Assembly: GCF_024347435.1 (NCBI RefSeq)
Contig: NZ_AP025481.1
Coordinates: 930,001 to 994,000, forward strand
DNA: 64,000 nt
DNA from: Vibrio cyclitrophicus
Lineage (GTDB): Bacteria; Pseudomonadota; Gammaproteobacteria; Enterobacterales; Vibrionaceae
Reading direction: 5' to 3'
This document shows positions 35,704-44,223 of the stretch, in pieces (the stretch's first letter is position 1; the number at the start of each line of letters is the position of its first letter). The notes beneath the pieces are model-generated. The model did not search any database, was not told the DNA's origin, and saw only the letters and a program-made list of their open reading frames with translations. Both the position numbers and the translations under genes were made by a program.

Positions 35704-37266
35704 CTATTTCTCTTCGAAACGCTTCGCCAATTGATAGAATTCATTCACTTGCTCTTTGAGTTCTTTCGAATGATCTTTGACTGAATGTGTCGCCACTAGG
35801 TTTTGCTCGGCGGTTGACGCGATAGACTGCATATGAAGGTTTACGTCACTAGATAGCTGACGTTGCTTATGTGCGGAACTTTCAACCGACTGCATTAACT
35901 CGTTCATCGATTGCATTAGGTTCTCAACTTCTGACAAGCGCTCTGCACTTACCTTTGCTACATCGCCACACGCATCCGTTTGTTCTCGGTTAGCCAAAAT
36001 ATCTTTCTGCCAACCTTCAATCGTCGCTAACATGGTATCAATGCTCTCTTTGATTTGAACCGTCGCCTTAGAAGTGCGACCCGATAACGCACGCACTTCA
36101 TCAGCAACCACCGCAAAACCACGTCCTTGCTCGCCTGCTCTAGCCGCTTCGATCGCAGCGTTCAGTGCCAACAAGTTGGTTTGCTCGGCGATTCCGCCTA
36201 TCTCTTCCATTATCTTGCTGACGCTTTGAGCTTGGTCGCTCAGTTGGTAAGTTGTTTGGGTGGCCTTCTCTGCCTGTGAAGCTAAGCTTTCTAAATTTTG
36301 ATGAGTTTGATTAATGCTTTCTTTAGCACCCGCACAGGTTTGCAAAGTCACATCAACAATCTGATGCGCTTCTTCTGTACGAGAAGAGACCTCATTCGCC
36401 GTGACTTCAACTTCTTCAGTTGCTTCACGCACTTGTAAAATATCTTCCGTTTGTTGATCTAACGCTTCTGACACTTCAAATGAAGTCGTATTGAGATTAT
36501 CAGCTAAGTCTTGCAATGGCTTCGCAGAATCCGTCATACGACCTAACACCGTTCTGATTCGCGCTGACAACAGCTTCAAATGGAAGTCGGCGATTGAATA
36601 CTTACTATTACCTGAATAAACAAGACGACTGACACTATCAAACTTAGACTGAAGCTTCTTTAACTGTAACGGTGTATCAATGAGTTCTTGTCGGAAAAGC
36701 AGAGCCAATGCAGAAACAGGAAGCAAACTAAGAAACCATTGCGACATTTGCCCAACTTCGACTAGATTTGATACGAGAGGCGCAGCCAACGATCCCAATA
36801 ACACGGCATAACGAACACTATCGCTGATCTGTAATGACCATTGGCGGCCAGACTTCTCAGCCTTCAATAAGCCTTGGTAGGCCTTATCTGCAATCTGCAC
36901 CCACTCATTCTTAGGTTTAACACGAACAGACTGATACCCACTCACCTTTCCATTATCGTAAATTGGCGTGACATAAGCATCGACCCAATAAAAGCCACCG
37001 GACTTCGTTTTGTTCTTTACGATTCCACGCCACGCTTTACCTTGTTTTAGGTTGATCCACATATCGGCAAATGCAGCTTTGGGCATATCACCATGCCTGA
37101 CAACATTGTGGTTTTGTCCTAGGAGTTCTTGTTGGCTATATTCTGCTATACGACAAAAAGCATCATTACTGTAAGTAATCACACCTTTAAGATCGGTAGT
37201 TGAGACGAGTTGTTCGTTTTCGCTTAGAAGCGTTTCACGTGATTGAGAAAATGAGCTGACAGTCAT
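35704..37266 (-). CDS. Methyl-accepting chemotaxis protein with PAS domain (Aer-like)
   Basis: 520 residues. A PAS domain at the N-terminus (about 18-120; [62 protein letters not shown]), then one or two membrane helices (about 152-195) without a real periplasmic domain, then the methyl-accepting signalling domain (about 250-520) with the highly conserved tip [20 protein letters not shown] and [17 protein letters not shown]. This layout is that of Aer-type energy or oxygen sensors, in which PAS binds FAD or haem. It would pair with CheA/CheW encoded elsewhere. Monocistronic. Confidence 0.92.
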   Translation of the reverse strand: MTVSSFSQSRETLLSENEQLVSTTDLKGVITYSNDAFCRIAEYSQQELLGQNHNVVRHGDMPKAAFADMWINLKQGKAWRGIVKNKTKSGGFYWVDAYVTPIYDNGKVSGYQSVRVKPKNEWVQIADKAYQGLLKAEKSGRQWSLQISDSVRYAVLLGSLAAPLVSNLVEVGQMSQWFLSLLPVSALALLFRQELIDTPLQLKKLQSKFDSVSRLVYSGNSKYSIADFHLKLLSARIRTVLGRMTDSAKPLQDLADNLNTTSFEVSEALDQQTEDILQVREATEEVEVTANEVSSRTEEAHQIVDVTLQTCAGAKESINQTHQNLESLASQAEKATQTTYQLSDQAQSVSKIMEEIGGIAEQTNLLALNAAIEAARAGEQGRGFAVVADEVRALSGRTSKATVQIKESIDTMLATIEGWQKDILANREQTDACGDVAKVSAERLSEVENLMQSMNELMQSVESSAHKQRQLSSDVNLHMQSIASTAEQNLVATHSVKDHSKELKEQVNEFYQLAKRFEEK

Positions 37267-37432
37267 TATATTAACTTTTGTTAATTATTATTTTAGGCGA
37301 GGAATATATACAATTATTAAAGTTATGACAAAATGTGAATATCACATTTTGCGTAAATGCCTGCTATTTATACAGATTTAAGCTAGATACTTCACAGAGT
37401 TCGAACTCACCCTACAAATTTAAAAAGCCAAA

Positions 37433-37897
37433 TCACTCATCTAAATTGACAGCTGTACTGAATTTCACCGTTCTCATAGAAACAGACGTGTGAAACTTAC
37501 GAATATTTAAATCTTTGCGCAATACACGCTCAACAAAATCTTCATAGGCTTGTATGTCTTTGACCGTCACAATCAACATGAAGTCAAAGCTGCCTGATAT
37601 CTGATAACACTGCGTGACCTCTTCTGCCTTTGAAATAGAATGGCGAAAGATCTGGTAAATGTCCCCTCGGTCACGCTCCATTTCCACGGACACAACCAAA
37701 GTCATCTTACTGCCGGTCAGTTCTGGGTTGATGATAGACACATCACCAACTATAACGCCCTCTTCTCTCAGCCGTTTCACTCGCTTTAAGCAAGCAGGCG
37801 GTGACAATCCGACCAGTTCAGCCAATGTGAGGTTTGGAATTCGGTTGTTCTTCTGCAGTTCAACGAGAATATTCCTATCTATACGATCAATTACCAT
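37433..37897 (-). CDS. Lrp/AsnC-family transcriptional regulator
   Basis: 154 residues: an N-terminal helix-turn-helix (DRIDRNILVELQKNNRIPN, LAELVGLSPPACLKRVKRL) and a C-terminal RAM/AsnC ligand domain (about 70-150; VVSVEMERD, CYQISGSFDFMLIV, YEDFVERVL). Typical length. It is transcribed divergently from the nucleoside-recognition membrane protein, 141 bases away, and so may regulate it. The effector (usually an amino acid) is unknown. Confidence 0.92.
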   Translation of the reverse strand: MVIDRIDRNILVELQKNNRIPNLTLAELVGLSPPACLKRVKRLREEGVIVGDVSIINPELTGSKMTLVVSVEMERDRGDIYQIFRHSISKAEEVTQCYQISGSFDFMLIVTVKDIQAYEDFVERVLRKDLNIRKFHTSVSMRTVKFSTAVNLDE

Positions 37898-38038
37898 AAT
37901 TTCTTAAACCAAGAATTTTTTGACTTATAATTTTTAATATTACGATAATTAAAAAATCCATAGCAACTTTAAAGTTCAATTTAGAAACTTTAATCACATC
38001 AATCACGGTAAGATCTTTTCATACTAAACAATCGAACT

Positions 38039-39016
38039 ATGGTCGTAACGATGAAATCAACCTATCAATTTTTTAAAGAACTCCTTAAAGAGATTATCGA
38101 TGTCACCTCGACTCTTTTCCGAATCATGATTCCAATTATCATCGTGATAAAGGTCATTGAAGAGCTCGGCGGCATCGTGATTCTTAGCGAATGGCTTAGC
38201 CCAATAATGGAAAGCGTCGGCTTACCAAAAGAGATGGGATTGGTATGGGCAACCACCATACTCACCAACATCTATGCGGGGCTCATTATTCTCATTAACT
38301 CAGATATTCCTCTCACTGTTGCTCAGGCTTCTGTATTAGGCAGCATGATGCTCCTCGCCCATTCACTGCCAATCGAAGGTGCGATAGCCAAAAAAGCAGG
38401 CGTCAGTTGGTTGGCGACGTTATCAGTCAGAGTCGGCGGCAGTTTGGTATTAGCATGGTTATTGAATCTCAGCTATCAATATGGCGACTTACTCAACTAC
38501 CCCGCGACAGTGCTTTGGCAACCGGAAGTATCAACGGATACAAGTTACCTCACCTGGGCCTTGGATCAGCTTAAGAGTTTTGCGGTTATCTTCATGGTAA
38601 TCTCAGCACTATTACTGCTACTCAAAATTTTAAAGCTTGTCGGAATTGAAAAACTGATGGCTGTAATGTTGAGACCATTCTTAAGACTGTTAGGGATCAG
38701 CAAAGACGCAACCAACCTAACGATTATCGGAATCACGCTTGGGCTTTCGTTTGGCGGTGGCTTATTGATCAACGAAGCCAAGAAAGGACATATCTCAGCT
38801 AGAGACGTGTTCACCGCGCTCATGCTGCTCAACTTGCTCCACAGTTTGATTGAAGATACGTTGTTGATCCTGCTCATTGGGGCTGACTTCTACACCATAT
38901 TTTGGGGAAGATTAGTATTCTCAGTGCTTGTCGTTGCTTTGATCTCAAATGTCATCAAGCGCATTAACCCCAAAGTGTGTGAACGGTACTTCTATCGCGA
39001 TGTCTCTCAATCATAG
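38039..39016 (+). CDS. Nucleoside-recognition (Gate) domain membrane protein
   Basis: About 325 residues with eight or nine predicted membrane helices arranged as two Gate/nucleoside-recognition repeats (first LFRIMIPIIIVIKVIEELGGI... region to about 150, second from about 180). Similar proteins are described as YjiH-like/SpmA-SpmB-type or nucleoside-recognition membrane proteins; transport of a small solute is suspected but not shown. I start at the ATG at 38039; another ATG at 38051 (MKSTYQFFKELL) is equally plausible, and neither has a clear ribosome site. It is divergent from the Lrp regulator and has a terminator at 39052-39075. Confidence 0.8.
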   Translation: MVVTMKSTYQFFKELLKEIIDVTSTLFRIMIPIIIVIKVIEELGGIVILSEWLSPIMESVGLPKEMGLVWATTILTNIYAGLIILINSDIPLTVAQASVLGSMMLLAHSLPIEGAIAKKAGVSWLATLSVRVGGSLVLAWLLNLSYQYGDLLNYPATVLWQPEVSTDTSYLTWALDQLKSFAVIFMVISALLLLLKILKLVGIEKLMAVMLRPFLRLLGISKDATNLTIIGITLGLSFGGGLLINEAKKGHISARDVFTALMLLNLLHSLIEDTLLILLIGADFYTIFWGRLVFSVLVVALISNVIKRINPKVCERYFYRDVSQS

Positions 39017-39051
39017 GTATTGTCACCAAATGACTAACTAGAATACAAACG

Positions 39052-39075
39052 AAAGAGCCTAACTCGGCTCTTTTT
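39052..39075 (+). terminator. Terminator after the Gate-domain gene
   Basis: AAAGAGCC (39052-39059) pairs with GGCTCTTT (39066-39073) and is followed by TT. From 39076 to 39460 the sequence is very AT-rich and holds no gene I can support; it must contain the promoter of the small secreted protein. Confidence 0.75.
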
Positions 39076-39460
39076 ACTACTTATTCGTTTATTCCAAAAA
39101 ACTCTGTTGTTGCACGCTTTCCATCTAAAAATAATTTAACGACTAAAGTTACATTCATCTCTTATAATTTAATTCACTTCTAGATTTCCAAATGCACGAA
39201 AATAATTAAACAGTGATTATGACAAACCTCATATTTATTACCTTCTAGAGTAATAACGTTCATTTCAATGAATAGTACTAATAACCAAACTATCACCTAT
39301 TTATTCATTAACTTTCATTAAATAACTGACAGAAGAATAATTAACCCATCTTATTTGATATTAACTCTTAATGTTGAAATCGGAACGAATAATTGTTTGT
39401 AAAAATTAACCATTTGATTGGTTAATTTTATAAATATATTTTGTTACATAATCAAAACTA

Positions 39461-39820
39461 ATGGCTCTTATCACGATGTCTTCCAAAACAATGCCTTTAA
39501 TAGTTCTACTTTATTGCTCACTGTCACAGGCTTCCACTATTGAGAACGATGAACTCTTGCTGAAATCATTGATTGGACGAGGCGTTATCTGCTCTGGCTT
39601 AACCTATGAGGACAATCAAGAAGCTTTGCGTGTTTATCTCAACGCTAAAAAAGTGAAGGGCACTCCGTTTGATTCAAAAAATAGAAAAGAGACAACTAAT
39701 ACAAAAGAAATAGAACGTATAAAAGAGATAGAAAATACGAAACATACCACAAACACACGTCAGTTAAATATAACACCACAAGAGTGTATTAGGCCAAACT
39801 CGGACAACAGATCCGAATAA
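39461..39820 (+). CDS. Small secreted protein resembling the PrtV N-terminal propeptide
   Basis: 119 residues (an ATG at 39476 or 39491 could also serve). A signal peptide (core PLIVLLYCSLSQA) is cleaved before STIEND. The next 45 residues align without gaps with the region just after the signal peptide of the downstream PrtV-like protease: LIGRG...EALRVYLNAK here against LIRQG...DALDRYLKNK there, with exactly 13 residues between the Gly and the Ala-Leu pair in both. I count 10 identities over 31 positions, plus conservative ones. The C-terminus is a charged Lys/Glu/Thr/Asn-rich tail with two Cys in the chain. It ends 47 bases before the protease start, so it was probably an operon partner. 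A stand-alone prodomain acting as inhibitor or folding helper is my inference. AT-rich relative to neighbours. Confidence 0.65.
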   Translation: MALITMSSKTMPLIVLLYCSLSQASTIENDELLLKSLIGRGVICSGLTYEDNQEALRVYLNAKKVKGTPFDSKNRKETTNTKEIERIKEIENTKHTTNTRQLNITPQECIRPNSDNRSE

Positions 39821-39899
39821 GGCAAGTTGATACTGATATCGACATGGAAATATAAAAAGGAAATACAATGAAAATGATGAGAAAAACATTGTTGGCTTC

Positions 39900-39909
39900 A
39901 GCAATGCTT
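39900..39909 (+). repeat. Left copy of the 10-bp IS target-site duplication
   Basis: AGCAATGCTT directly before the left end of the IS, identical to 41217-41226 after its right end. Ten bases is in the range seen for the ISAs1 family. Confidence 0.92.
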
Positions 39910-41216
39910 CAGGGCAAGATCATGAAAAACCCTTATGGAATAAGGGATGACTAGTAGTCATATTTTCACTAATTAGATACTGAAGTCACAATAATCTCAA
40001 TACATCCAAGATCGATTTGATGATCAGATTTAGGTGTGATCATATACTGTTTTTTAACAGCAGATATTTAGCCTAATGAACGGATTAAGCCTTTTGGACC
40101 ATATTTCAGTTATTCGAGACCCTCGCCAAGCTTGGAAAATAGAGCACACGCTAACCGACATTATCTTCTTAACAATTGCAGCAGTGATTGCTGGTGCTGA
40201 AGGTTGGGAGGATATTGAAGATTTTGGTGAAGATAACTTGGAATGGCTTAGACAGTATGGTGATTTCAAACAAGGCATACCAGTACACGATACCATTGCC
40301 CGAGTTATCAATCTTATTTCCGCCAAGCAACTGCAACGATGTTTTACTGCGTGGATGAAAGACTGTCATGAGGTGACTGAGGGTGAAGTGATTGCTATCG
40401 ACGGCAAAACTCTCAGAGGCACATACAACAAAGACAAGCGTTGTGGTGCAATCCATATGGTTAGTGCGTTTAGTGCTGCAAATCAAGTTGTGTTAGGGCA
40501 GGTTAAAACAGCAGACAAAAGCAATGAAATCAAAGCGATCCCCGAACTGCTTGAAATGCTTTCCTTACGAGGTTGCTTAGTGACGATTGATGCTATGGGA
40601 TGCCAGAAGGATATAGCTGAAAAGATAGTCGGCCAAGATGCAGATTACCTCTTAGCGGTAAAAGGTAATCAAAAACGATTGGAGCAAGCGATTAGCCAAG
40701 TCTTTAATTCTAGTATGCTTAATAGTTTTGAAGGTGATAAATACGTCACTCAAGAGAAAGGACATGGTCGTACAGAAACGCGTTTGAGTATGGTTGTTCA
40801 CAATACAGATTTCTTAGGCGATATAGCGCTTGATTGGGCGGGACTCTCCACCATTGGTATGGTCGTTTCAATTCGTCAAGAAGGTGATAAGCCAGCAGAA
40901 ACAATGCAAATCAAGCACTACATAAGCTCAGCAAAACTGACAGCTAAAGCTTTACTCGAGAGCACGCGAGCACATTGGAGCATTGAAAATCAGATGCACT
41001 GGCGATTAGACGTAGGTTTTAAAGAAGATGAATGTCGGATTCGTCGAGAGCAAGCTGGTGAGAATTTAGCAGTTATAAGACATATAGCTTTAAATCTGCT
41101 GACGGAAGAAACCAGCTTCAAAGCAGGGATCAAAAGAAAGCAGAAAAAAGCAAACCGTAGCAATAGCTACCTTTCGCAAGTCCTTGCAGTACAAGGGGCT
41201 TCGTAATCTTGCCCTG
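39910..41216 (+). mobile_element. Complete ISAs1-family insertion sequence (1307 bp)
   Basis: Left end CAGGGCAAGAT (39910-39920) is the perfect inverse of right end ATCTTGCCCTG (41206-41216). The element contains one transposase gene on the plus strand and is flanked by 10-bp direct repeats AGCAATGCTT. Length, single DDE transposase and duplication size fit ISAs1. The perfect ends, intact transposase and identical flanks suggest a recent insertion. The right-end duplication supplies the ATG at 41221 that begins the surviving protease frame. Confidence 0.93.
40076..41206 (+). CDS. ISAs1-family DDE transposase
   Basis: 376 residues. DDE catalytic residues appear in VIAIDGKTLRGT (first Asp, about residue 105), LVTIDAMGCQKDIA (second Asp, about 168) and SIENQMHWRLDVGFKEDECRIR (Glu region, about 305). 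The N-terminal YhhI/H-repeat-like part (HISVIRDPRQAWKIEHTLTDIIFLTIAAVI) is typical of ISAs1/H-repeat transposases. The gene is full length and undamaged, ending right at the inner edge of the right inverted repeat. It should be able to catalyse cut-and-paste transposition. Confidence 0.95.
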   Translation: MNGLSLLDHISVIRDPRQAWKIEHTLTDIIFLTIAAVIAGAEGWEDIEDFGEDNLEWLRQYGDFKQGIPVHDTIARVINLISAKQLQRCFTAWMKDCHEVTEGEVIAIDGKTLRGTYNKDKRCGAIHMVSAFSAANQVVLGQVKTADKSNEIKAIPELLEMLSLRGCLVTIDAMGCQKDIAEKIVGQDADYLLAVKGNQKRLEQAISQVFNSSMLNSFEGDKYVTQEKGHGRTETRLSMVVHNTDFLGDIALDWAGLSTIGMVVSIRQEGDKPAETMQIKHYISSAKLTAKALLESTRAHWSIENQMHWRLDVGFKEDECRIRREQAGENLAVIRHIALNLLTEETSFKAGIKRKQKKANRSNSYLSQVLAVQGAS

Positions 41217-41226
41217 AGCAATGCTT
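41217..41226 (+). repeat. Right copy of the 10-bp IS target-site duplication
   Basis: AGCAATGCTT immediately after the right end of the IS, matching 39900-39909. The ATG inside it (41221-41223) is the original internal Met codon of the protease and the first start available to the separated coding part. Confidence 0.92.
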
Positions 41227-43941
41227 GCTCTATTTAGCGTCAGTAGTTATGCAAAGACACCTATTGATTTAGGCGTGGTTAATGAAGACAAGCTAATTGA
41301 AATGCTAATAAGACAAGGCTTAGTTGATCAAGACGCAACCGATGTAGCAAAACACGATGCGCTCGACCGTTATTTAAAGAATAAGATCAATTCTGGTTTT
41401 AAAGGTGATGCCCAATTCGGTAAAAAAGCGCTAGAACAACGAGCGAAGATACTGAAAGCCATCGAGAAAGGATCTGGTGTTAAAAAGGCGAGCGTCTTTG
41501 CTTTGGAAGTCGGCACCAAGCGTACAGATAAAGTACTCGCTCTACTGGTTGATTTTCCTGATTTAAACTGGGACGACAACAAACTGACTGAAGAACATAC
41601 TCAGATGTTGTACGCGAGCTACAATCCAAATCATTATCAAGAATTGTTGTTTTCAAATTCTGGCTACATCGGACCTAATGGCGAGAACCTAATCTCAATG
41701 CGTCAATATTACCAAAGCGAATCAGGTGATAGTTACAGCGTTGCAGGTCAAGCGGTAGGTTGGTACCGCGCTTCTAAGCCTGCGTCATTCTATGGTGGCA
41801 ACTCCCCTACCACCGACAACGACTTAAACGCACAGGAACTGGTTCGTGAAGCGCTTAATCAACTGGCGCAAGACCCAAGTATCAACCTTGCCGATTACGA
41901 CATTGAAGATCGTTACGATTACGACGGTGACGGAAACTTCCGCGAACCCGATGGTGTGATAGATCATCTAATGGTGTTCCATGCATCGGTAGGCGAAGAA
42001 GCCGGTGGCGGCGTATTAGGCCCTGATGCAATTTGGTCTCACCGCTTTAATCTTGGCCAAGCTCATATTCTTAGTGGCACCTCAAGTTCCCTCCCTCACC
42101 GCTTTGGTGGTCAATACGCCGCGTTCGATTACACTATTCAGCCGATTGATGCTGCAGCCGGGGTTTGTGCTCACGAATACGGCCACGATTTAGGCTTACC
42201 TGATGAGTATGACACTCAATACACAGGCAAAGGTGAACCGGTTTCCTATTGGTCAATCATGTCTTCAGGCAGTTGGGCTGGTCAAATTGGTGGTACACAA
42301 CCAACGGCATTCAGCTCTTGGGCAAAACACTTCCTACAAAAATCGATTGGCGGACGTTGGATTAACGACGACCAGATCTCAATTGATGACCTAGAAGACA
42401 ACCCACAAGTTTATACGTTGTTCCAAACAACGGATAACAACCGTCCGAACATGATTAAGGTCGATCTTCCTGAAAAGCAAATTGAAAGTCTGAAACCCTT
42501 TGAGGGAGAGTATTCGTTCCACTCTCAAAAAGGCGATGACCTGAAAAATAACATGACTCGCAAGTTGGTGATTCCAGCGGGTGAATCTGCGCTGCTGTCT
42601 TTCAAAACTTGGTACGAGATTGAAAAAGACTACGACTTTGCGCGGGTACTCGTGAATGGACAAGCCATCGCAGGCAACATCACCTCAATGGATGACCCAT
42701 ACAATACTGGCCTCGTTCCTGCTATTGGGGGCGAATCTGGCGGGTGGATTGACGCTGAGTTTGACGTTTCACAATGGGTAGGCAAAGAAGTAGAACTGTC
42801 ATTCGAGTACATCACCGATGGTGGCTTGGCGATGGAAGGCTTCTATCTGGATAACCTCAGTGTTATCGTTGATGGTGAAGTCACCTCAATAGACGATGGT
42901 GAAAGCAACTCCACCTTCGCCCTAAATGGCTACAAGCTGAGTAATGGATTCCACCAAGCGCAACACTACTACCTGCTGCAATGGCGTAGCCACATGGACG
43001 TTGATGAAGGTCTAGCCAACATCAAACGCATGGGTCAACTGATCTCATTCGAACCGGGCCTCATTATTTGGTACGTCGATGAAGCTCTCACCGATAACTG
43101 GGTAGGCAAACACCCAGGCGAAGGTTGGCTAGGTGTGGTGGATGCAGATCAAAATGCCATGGCATGGGCGAATTCAGGAGAAGTCGCTCAAACTCGATTC
43201 CAAGTGCGTGATGCTGCATTCTCACTGAGTGATCAAGCACCAATGCGCCTCGTCAATGGAGATAACGACGTACTAGAAGACACCAACTTAGTTGGAACTG
43301 CCAACTTCTCAGATACTGAAGACTACGCATCACCTCAAGCACCAGACTCAGGGCGTAAGTTAACAGAGTTTGGCCTTGAAATTGAAATACTCAACCAAGG
43401 TGAAAACAACGAATATGGTGTGGTGCGTTTATCTAAAGTAAACCAACACAACGTCGCCCCTACTGCAAACTTCGAGGTCGATGTTACTGGCCGGAACGTT
43501 TCTGCACGTAACTTCAGTTCTGATCAAGACGGTGAAATCACCAATTATCTATGGGACTTTGGAAACAGTACAACAAGCAACGAAGTGACACCAACTTGGT
43601 CTTACGAGCAAGCCGGTGAATACACGGTAAGCTTGACCGTTGTCGACGACAAAGGCGCTACCGATTCGTTTAGCTCATTAGTGGTTGTTGAGTCTCCAAA
43701 TGCTCTTCCAGAAGCGAGAGCGAAGTACATACACTTGGGGCGTTGGGTAACCATGTGGTCTACAAGTTCAGACAGCGATGGTCGTATTGTTGATACCAAG
43801 TGGACACTTCCAAACGGAAAGGTGAAACGTGGTCGCACATTCACGTCAATCTTCCCTTCATACGGAAAGCACGAGGTGACACTGAAGATAATCGATGACC
43901 AAGGTGGGATTACGACTAAGACAATTTTAGTCGACCTGTAA
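41221..43941 (+). CDS. prtV: Remaining coding part of the PrtV-like M6 family metalloprotease
   Basis: 906 residues of uninterrupted frame. Order: residual hydrophobic signal part (LALFSVSSYA), N-terminal propeptide (about 11-90), M6 catalytic domain with zinc motif HEYGHDLGLPDE (first His at residue 318 here, 330 in the restored protein) followed by SYWSIMSSGSW containing the Met-turn, a jelly-roll-like domain (about 430-570), and two PKD domains (about 740-825 with YLWDFGNSTTS...YTVSLTVVDDKG, and 826-906). As it stands it could start only at the ATG in the duplication, with no good ribosome site and no Lys/Arg N-region, so export is doubtful. No internal stop or frameshift otherwise, which points to a recent disruption. 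Confidence 0.9.
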   Translation: MLALFSVSSYAKTPIDLGVVNEDKLIEMLIRQGLVDQDATDVAKHDALDRYLKNKINSGFKGDAQFGKKALEQRAKILKAIEKGSGVKKASVFALEVGTKRTDKVLALLVDFPDLNWDDNKLTEEHTQMLYASYNPNHYQELLFSNSGYIGPNGENLISMRQYYQSESGDSYSVAGQAVGWYRASKPASFYGGNSPTTDNDLNAQELVREALNQLAQDPSINLADYDIEDRYDYDGDGNFREPDGVIDHLMVFHASVGEEAGGGVLGPDAIWSHRFNLGQAHILSGTSSSLPHRFGGQYAAFDYTIQPIDAAAGVCAHEYGHDLGLPDEYDTQYTGKGEPVSYWSIMSSGSWAGQIGGTQPTAFSSWAKHFLQKSIGGRWINDDQISIDDLEDNPQVYTLFQTTDNNRPNMIKVDLPEKQIESLKPFEGEYSFHSQKGDDLKNNMTRKLVIPAGESALLSFKTWYEIEKDYDFARVLVNGQAIAGNITSMDDPYNTGLVPAIGGESGGWIDAEFDVSQWVGKEVELSFEYITDGGLAMEGFYLDNLSVIVDGEVTSIDDGESNSTFALNGYKLSNGFHQAQHYYLLQWRSHMDVDEGLANIKRMGQLISFEPGLIIWYVDEALTDNWVGKHPGEGWLGVVDADQNAMAWANSGEVAQTRFQVRDAAFSLSDQAPMRLVNGDNDVLEDTNLVGTANFSDTEDYASPQAPDSGRKLTEFGLEIEILNQGENNEYGVVRLSKVNQHNVAPTANFEVDVTGRNVSARNFSSDQDGEITNYLWDFGNSTTSNEVTPTWSYEQAGEYTVSLTVVDDKGATDSFSSLVVVESPNALPEARAKYIHLGRWVTMWSTSSDSDGRIVDTKWTLPNGKVKRGRTFTSIFPSYGKHEVTLKIIDDQGGITTKTILVDL

Positions 43942-44080
43942 ATCACAGCAGGTTTTTAAACCCAATAATAGCGATGTGGACTCTACCATATCGACTTGAA
44001 AGCAAACTTAAGTACTGTTGTCACAGGAGATAAGCCACGACAGCAGTTTTAAGAAAACGTGATTATTTAAGCCGTAAGCA

Positions 44081-44110
44081 AAGCCCTACCAAATGGTAGG
44101 GCTTTTTATT
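44081..44110 (+). terminator. Terminator of the protease gene
   Basis: The ten-base perfect stem AAGCCCTACC (44081-44090) with GGTAGGGCTT (44095-44104) and an AAAT loop, then TTTT. Confidence 0.9.
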
Positions 44111-44164
44111 AGTCTGTATTTCAATCTAACAAGATTCGTACTACCTATAATAAGCTTGAATTAA

Positions 44165-44212
44165 TTGGAGGCTTGGAGGCTTGGAGGCTTGGAGGCTTGG
44201 AGGCTTGGAGGC
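44165..44212. repeat. Six tandem copies of an 8-bp unit (TTGGAGGC)
   Basis: TTGGAGGC is repeated six times without variation, 12 bases past the stop codon of the MFS gene and 55 bases after the protease terminator. Perfect short tandem repeats like this can vary in copy number by slippage. It lies outside coding sequence, so any effect would be on the mRNA 3' end of the MFS gene. Confidence 0.95.
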
Positions 44213-44223
44213 TCAGAAAATCA

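Larger units (their letters stand above)
39868..43941 (+). pseudogene. prtV: PrtV-like M6 metalloprotease gene interrupted by an IS element in its signal peptide
   Basis: The original start is the ATG at 39868 with an AAGGAAA ribosome site, giving 14 codons (MKMMRKTLLASAML) up to 39909, then the IS. Removing the IS and one copy of the 10-bp duplication joins this in frame to the rest at 41227: a normal signal peptide MKMMRKTLLASAMLALFS...YA and a 918-residue product, the length I recall for V. cholerae PrtV. The insertion removes the promoter, ribosome site and the basic N-region from the main coding part, so secretion and probably expression are lost or reduced. Confidence 0.88.
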
